The translations under genes were made by a program, and so were the position numbers. Below, one piece after another: positions 7,082-10,208 of a stretch of 10,208 nt of DNA. Source of the stretch: Mariaggregatimicrobium sp964498785 (lineage in GTDB: Bacteria; Zhuqueibacterota; Zhuqueibacteria; Thermofontimicrobiales; Thiofontviventaceae); assembly GCA_964498785.1 (NCBI GenBank), contig CAZCJL010000182.1, positions 1 to 10,208 on the forward strand, given 5' to 3'. The stretch's first letter is position 1. Each line of letters opens with the position of its first letter. Below the pieces are notes generated by a model. That model made no database searches and was not told the DNA's origin. It saw only the letters and a program-made list of their open reading frames with translations.

Positions 7082-8491
7082 TCATTTTAGTCTTACAAAT
7101 TCAATGCGCCTGTTCGCTGCTCTGCCCGTTTTTGTTTTATTTGATGCAACCGGATCTTGCTCTCCCAAACCCACTGTATGAATCCGTTCTTCATTTATCC
7201 CCTGACTGACCAGATACTGTTTTACAGAAATAGCACGCTGTTCTGAAAGAATCTGATTATTTCGCCGATCTCCGATACTATCCGTATAACCTCGTATTTC
7301 GATGCTAATCTCAGGAAATGCCTGCAATGTTTTCACCACTTCGTCTAAAATCACGTAAGATGAATCTGTCAATCGGGCGCTGTTCGGCGTGAAATTCACT
7401 CCGGTTAACGTCACTTTCTGTCCCTGCGCCACTTCTGCAAACGCCGGCTTTTGATCCGGACATCCGTCATCATCCATATATTCGTTAAAGTCTTCTGGCC
7501 AATTTGGGCACTGATCCACGCTATCAGGAATTGAATCTCCATCATTATCATAATCCGGACACCCATCAGTATCCTCAAATCCATCCATATCCTCAGCAAG
7601 ACAGCTACACTTATCCACCTGATCTAAAATCAAGTCGCCATCGTTGTCAGGATCAGGTATGCCATCTTCATCCTGGTATCCGTCCACATCTTCCGGAGCA
7701 TTTGGCGCCTTATCCAACTTGTCCGGAATTCCGTCCTGGTCATTATCCAAATCCGGCTTGCCATCACTATCCTGGAAACCATCAAAATCTTCGGGATTAT
7801 AAATGTCCAAATCAAATTTATCTTCGATTCCGTCATAATCGGTATCCTTGAATCCACCAGTAAAAAATGACAACGAGAAACCAAGCTCGATGATGGAGTC
7901 ATTTGCATCTTCACCTAATTTTATCGGCTCATTATTATCTTTCAAAAGTAAATGATACTTAAAAAATAAATCAAATGCAACATTTTCCGTTACAAAAAGT
8001 TCACAACCCAGGCCACCTATTAACGTTGCGTTTAACTGACTCCCGAAAATGCTCTCTCCTGTAGTGAATGTCGCAATATTTTCTTTCGGTAGTTTTCGAA
8101 TATCCCATTGAGTCGCCCCGGCACCGAATGAAAAATAGGGTCGATATTTCTTTAACGGAAGTACATGTACTATGAAATTAGTATTCCATGGGACCAAGAA
8201 TGTCTTAAATCCTCCGCATGGTTCATATTTTCTACTATCTAAAAGATTACTAGAATATATCCAGCCAAATCCAAAATTAACATCACATGCAAATGAACTG
8301 GTAATACCGTATTTTAACCGAACCCCGGCCCATTGGTCCATTGATGACTCTTCTATTTCTCCACCAGTCATTTTTATTGCAGAACAAAATGCCCCCACAC
8401 CCAATCTACCACTAATGTCATTTGATCTTACGGAACTGTAATTAATGAATAAAATTAACAATCCTATACCAAAACATTGATGCGCTTTCAT
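7082..8491 (-). CDS. OmpA-family outer membrane protein with thrombospondin type 3 repeats
   Basis: This exported protein of 469 residues has three parts. A signal peptide (about 1-23) precedes a beta-barrel-like region (about 28-212) with alternating aromatic/hydrophobic strands and repeated glycine turns. An acidic array of Asp-rich thrombospondin type 3 repeats (about 216-346) follows, likely binding calcium. The C-terminal OmpA domain (about 355-469) has GYTDSIGDRRNNQILSEQRA, where D404 and R419 are the residues that in the family grip diaminopimelate of peptidoglycan; it ends in NRRIEFVRLK. The expected role is an outer-membrane barrel tied to the cell wall through a rigid linker. The start ATG has a good AAGGAAAAGGAA sequence upstream (8510-8499). 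It is the first gene of the minus-strand operon and ends 24 bp before the GH57 start. Confidence 0.95.
   Translation of the reverse strand: MKAHQCFGIGLLILFINYSSVRSNDISGRLGVGAFCSAIKMTGGEIEESSMDQWAGVRLKYGITSSFACDVNFGFGWIYSSNLLDSRKYEPCGGFKTFLVPWNTNFIVHVLPLKKYRPYFSFGAGATQWDIRKLPKENIATFTTGESIFGSQLNATLIGGLGCELFVTENVAFDLFFKYHLLLKDNNEPIKLGEDANDSIIELGFSLSFFTGGFKDTDYDGIEDKFDLDIYNPEDFDGFQDSDGKPDLDNDQDGIPDKLDKAPNAPEDVDGYQDEDGIPDPDNDGDLILDQVDKCSCLAEDMDGFEDTDGCPDYDNDGDSIPDSVDQCPNWPEDFNEYMDDDGCPDQKPAFAEVAQGQKVTLTGVNFTPNSARLTDSSYVILDEVVKTLQAFPEISIEIRGYTDSIGDRRNNQILSEQRAISVKQYLVSQGINEERIHTVGLGEQDPVASNKTKTGRAANRRIEFVRLK
7454..7846 (-). repeat. In-gene repeat array encoding thrombospondin type 3 calcium-binding units
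   Basis: The encoded Asp-rich units recur with an exact 33-residue (99-bp) step. DxDGxxDxDGxPD-type motifs begin at residues 235, 268, 301 and 334, and DNDxDxIxDxxD motifs at 249, 282 and 315. A lone unit (DTDYDGIEDKFD) opens the array at 216. The last unit is degenerate (DFNEYMDDDGCPD). Cysteine pairs appear only in the later units. Confidence 0.9.
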
Positions 8492-8550
8492 GATGTTATT
8501 CCTTTTCCTTATTCTGGTACCATGAAAATTTCTATTTTTTCAAGAGATAT

Positions 8551-8579
8551 AAACTAAATAAATATTTTATATTTGTCAA
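8551..8579 (-). promoter_or_regulatory. Candidate sigma70-type promoter of the six-gene operon
   Basis: On the minus strand a perfect -35 hexamer TTGACA (8579-8574) is followed after 17 bp by TAGTTT (8556-8551), which matches the -10 consensus at only three positions. Transcription would start near 8545, giving a leader of about 54 nt before the ompA-like gene. The -35 is persuasive, the -10 is weak. Confidence 0.35.
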
Positions 8580-8734
8580 GTAAAATTTTATATATTAATG
8601 AAAGTTATTGTATCAACATAATACGGGTTCAAATCAATGTTTCAGCCTAAGACAAACATTAAAATATAGCTATTTATTTATATTTATTAAGATTAGATAT
8701 ATTGTTATTTTATTAAACATTTAATAACTTGTAG

Positions 8735-8761
8735 TTGGCATAAAAATTGTGTTGATATTAG
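8735..8761 (+). promoter_or_regulatory. Candidate promoter of the rightward barrel gene, sigma70- or sigma54-like
   Basis: TTGGCATAAAAATTGTG (8735-8751) resembles a sigma54 site: the -24 element TTGGCAT is perfect and the spacing correct, but the -12 GC is GT. The same TTGGCA could serve as a -35, with TATTAG (8756-8761) as -10 at a short 15-bp spacing. The sequence does not decide between them. Either would leave a short leader before the start at 8806. Confidence 0.35.
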
Positions 8762-8777
8762 ACATTAACTATGCCAA
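8735..8777. repeat. 8-bp inverted repeat over the rightward promoter
   Basis: TTGGCATA (8735-8742) and its perfect complement TATGCCAA (8770-8777) are separated by 27 bp. Arm centres are 35 bp apart. The left arm coincides with the promoter-like element and the right arm lies about where transcription would begin or just after. It may be an operator bound by a dimer or by two dimers. Confidence 0.45.
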
Positions 8778-8805
8778 ATGATAATATTTCACAACAACTG
8801 ATTAG

Positions 8806-9963
8806 ATGCTTATGAAACGAATTTTAATTTCTCTCGTGTTTGTTTTATTATGTTCATTTGTTAACAGTTATGCGCTAAATTCAGAGGGACTTCAAAATCC
8901 ACTTTATATTATTCCGGCCTGGAATTTAAATAAAGGTGATTTAACGATTCATGCGCATTCCAAATTCTACTTCCGAAATGAAGTATTTAATAGAGTTAAT
9001 CAGCCTACAGCGGCCTGTACATTTTGGGATGCTCAGGGAGCTGTTAATCTGGATTATGGAATTGGCCAGTTTTACGAAATTGGAGTATCACAAATAGTGT
9101 ACCAGGATAACCATAAAGCTGGAAAAGGATATAATCTTCCGGACGATTTGTTTATTAAGTTTAAATATGCTTCTTTGGGATCTAAAACACTACCTGTTAA
9201 TTACGGTGTTATGATTACTTCCAGGCTTCCGCTGGCAGAACATCATAACCTTCCGTACGAGCCTTATACGGGTGGAAATGTAGAATTTTCCATTAATGGC
9301 CTCTTGTCGTATTCATCAAACCTGCTGTTTCCCGAAGATGCCATGAATATGCACCTCAATTTAGGATTCGTCCATCATAATGACAAAGGAAACACAATTT
9401 ATATTAACGAGAATACGGTTTATAAACAAAACTCTCATTCAAAACAGCTCGTGTACGGGTTTGCCCTGATTTATCCAATATCAAAATTTGATTTCTCGCT
9501 GGAATTTTATGGTAATCAATTAATTACTAAGCCGAATCCTGCCACCTACAGTCGTTATAATTACACCTATCTGACTCCGGGAATATCTTATCGCCCGTAT
9601 TACTGGATGGCAGTTATTTTTGGTATGGATATCAGAACCAGCAGCGCGGTTCCAACAGATGAAGCGCGACGCGTTTCTCCTGAATCTCCGGTATATCCTG
9701 GCTGGAGACTTAATTTTGGGATAAAAATTAATCTGATGGCCAAATTACAAAGACGTCATGAAAAACAACCAGACTTTAACTTTCTGGGCGAGAAAAAATC
9801 AGAAAAAAGCATTTACGATCAGATTACAGAAGAACGCCAGGAAATTGAAAGCGCTGAGCTTGAGCTGGCACGCATCAAAGAAGAGCGGCGCAAAATGGAC
9901 GAGATGTTAATAAAATTGAGGAATGTTCTTGAATTTAAAGAAGATAGCTCACAGAAAGAATAA
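8806..9963 (+). CDS. Secreted, probable outer-membrane beta-barrel protein with C-terminal coiled coil
   Basis: This protein of 385 residues belongs to no family I can name. A signal peptide is clear: basic MKR, hydrophobic ILISLVFVLLCSF, and a likely cut after NSYA (residue 23). Residues about 30-312 alternate polar and hydrophobic residues with many Tyr, Phe, Trp and Gly-Asn/Asp turns, as in outer-membrane barrels. A charged, helix-prone tail (about 332-378, rich in Glu, Lys and Arg with heptad-like Ile/Leu/Met) should form a coiled coil, probably in the periplasm. There are two possible starts, ATG at 8806 and ATG at 8812; neither has a Shine-Dalgarno site, and the second gives the more typical MKR start. 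It is transcribed alone, divergent from the ompA-like operon, and is closed by a strong terminator. A structural or transport role at the outer membrane is inference. Confidence 0.85.
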   Translation: MLMKRILISLVFVLLCSFVNSYALNSEGLQNPLYIIPAWNLNKGDLTIHAHSKFYFRNEVFNRVNQPTAACTFWDAQGAVNLDYGIGQFYEIGVSQIVYQDNHKAGKGYNLPDDLFIKFKYASLGSKTLPVNYGVMITSRLPLAEHHNLPYEPYTGGNVEFSINGLLSYSSNLLFPEDAMNMHLNLGFVHHNDKGNTIYINENTVYKQNSHSKQLVYGFALIYPISKFDFSLEFYGNQLITKPNPATYSRYNYTYLTPGISYRPYYWMAVIFGMDIRTSSAVPTDEARRVSPESPVYPGWRLNFGIKINLMAKLQRRHEKQPDFNFLGEKKSEKSIYDQITEERQEIESAELELARIKEERRKMDEMLIKLRNVLEFKEDSSQKE

Positions 9964-9990
9964 CTAAGCGCAATCATATTTGCCCCATGC

Positions 9991-10021
9991 AACGGCCTCA
10001 CCTTTCTGAGGCCGTTTTTTT
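9991..10021 (+). terminator. Intrinsic terminator of the barrel gene
   Basis: A perfect 10-bp stem, AACGGCCTCA / TGAGGCCGTT, closes a 6-base loop (10001-10006) and runs into seven T residues. It begins 28 bp after the TAA stop. No gene converges on it from the right inside the window; the stem's leading AA gives a weak reverse T-tract, so it may work mainly rightward. Confidence 0.92.
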
Positions 10022-10081
10022 ATCCATTCCCATTTTGTACTTCACTTCAAATTCATTCAAAATAATATTCCAAAAATACGC

Positions 10082-10110
10082 TTGACAATTGTTCGTTTTT
10101 CAATTATATT
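10082..10110 (+). promoter_or_regulatory. Near-consensus sigma70 promoter firing out of the window
   Basis: TTGACA (10082-10087) is followed after exactly 17 bp by TATATT (10105-10110), five of six matches to the -10 consensus. It lies just beyond the terminator and points to the 54-bp repeat and whatever follows the window edge. Start of transcription would be near 10117. No start codon with a ribosome binding site follows inside the window. Confidence 0.6.
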
Positions 10111-10154
10111 TAACTCTTGTTTTATTTTTAAAAAATCTGAAGTTTCTATTGAAT

Positions 10155-10208
10155 TTTTAGTATCCATTCAATAATTGATGGTGTGCATCAAAGCTTTCGG
10201 ATTCTCTT
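10155..10208 (+). repeat. 54-bp inverted repeat, right copy
   Basis: This is the exact reverse complement of 228-281. It starts at TTTTAGTATCC and reaches the window edge at GGATTCTCTT, so it is cut off and may continue. In the left copy the equivalent sequence leads into a palindrome and a GIY-YIG gene; the same may follow here on the plus strand. Confidence 0.85.

Larger units (their letters stand above)
8492..8805. other. Divergent AT-rich control region
   Basis: These 314 bases separate two divergently transcribed genes and hold no coding sequence that I can support. The base composition is extremely A/T-rich. Visible content is the ribosome binding site of the ompA-like gene next to 8491, a candidate minus-strand promoter around 8551-8579, and a plus-strand promoter-like site with an inverted repeat at 8735-8777. 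The middle (about 8580-8730) shows only A/T runs. Confidence 0.6.

Noticed and set aside
7454..7846. Regular 99-bp repeats as a possible CRISPR-like array
   Set aside because: The repeats are coding, in frame, and encode a classic Asp-rich calcium-binding array.
7504..7851. Plus-strand open frame of 115 codons rich in His, Tyr and Pro
   Set aside because: It is the antisense shadow of the Asp-rich repeat array; GAT/GAC codons read backwards give this biased composition.
1..10208. tRNA, rRNA, riboswitch or CRISPR elements
   Set aside because: No cloverleaf, rRNA core or direct-repeat/spacer pattern was recognised on either strand by eye; a covariance-model scan was not possible.

Overview
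The window suggests a Gram-negative bacterium with low-to-moderate GC. It encodes a peptidoglycan-anchoring OmpA-family protein, a second outer-membrane barrel protein and a membrane sensor kinase. Shine-Dalgarno sites are irregular: clear GGAG at some genes, none at others. Thrombospondin type 3 repeats in OmpA, a GH57/DUF3536 protein and a Bacteroidetes-style HAMP-less kinase fit the FCB group or nearby candidate phyla (Calditrichota/KSB1-like). This placement is inference; no marker gene is present.

Left edge (1-422): a partial GIY-YIG nuclease-family gene runs leftward out of the window. It is preceded by a small REP-like palindrome (172-201) and a 54-bp sequence (228-281). The same 54 bp recurs, exactly and inverted, at the extreme right edge (10155-10208). 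The simplest reading is two copies of one mobile or repetitive cassette, both pointing outward.

Centre (423-8491): six genes on the minus strand, separated by only 6-33 bp, look like one operon. In transcription order they are an OmpA-family protein with calcium-binding-type repeats, a GH57/DUF3536 glycoside hydrolase-like protein, an M28 zinc peptidase, a PP2C-like phosphatase, a sensor histidine kinase and an OmpR-family response regulator. The set links the cell envelope, alpha-glucan-type chemistry, peptide hydrolysis and two kinds of phosphorylation signalling. The kinase and regulator are a cognate pair at the end of the operon and may control it.

Divergent control region (8492-8805): this is very AT-rich. 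It holds a candidate sigma70-type promoter for the operon, a promoter-like TTGGCA element for the rightward gene, and an 8-bp inverted repeat over the latter.

Right part (8806-10208): a single plus-strand gene encodes a secreted, probably outer-membrane barrel protein with a charged C-terminal coiled coil. A strong intrinsic terminator ends it. Next come a near-consensus promoter firing rightward and the second copy of the 54-bp repeat at the window edge.
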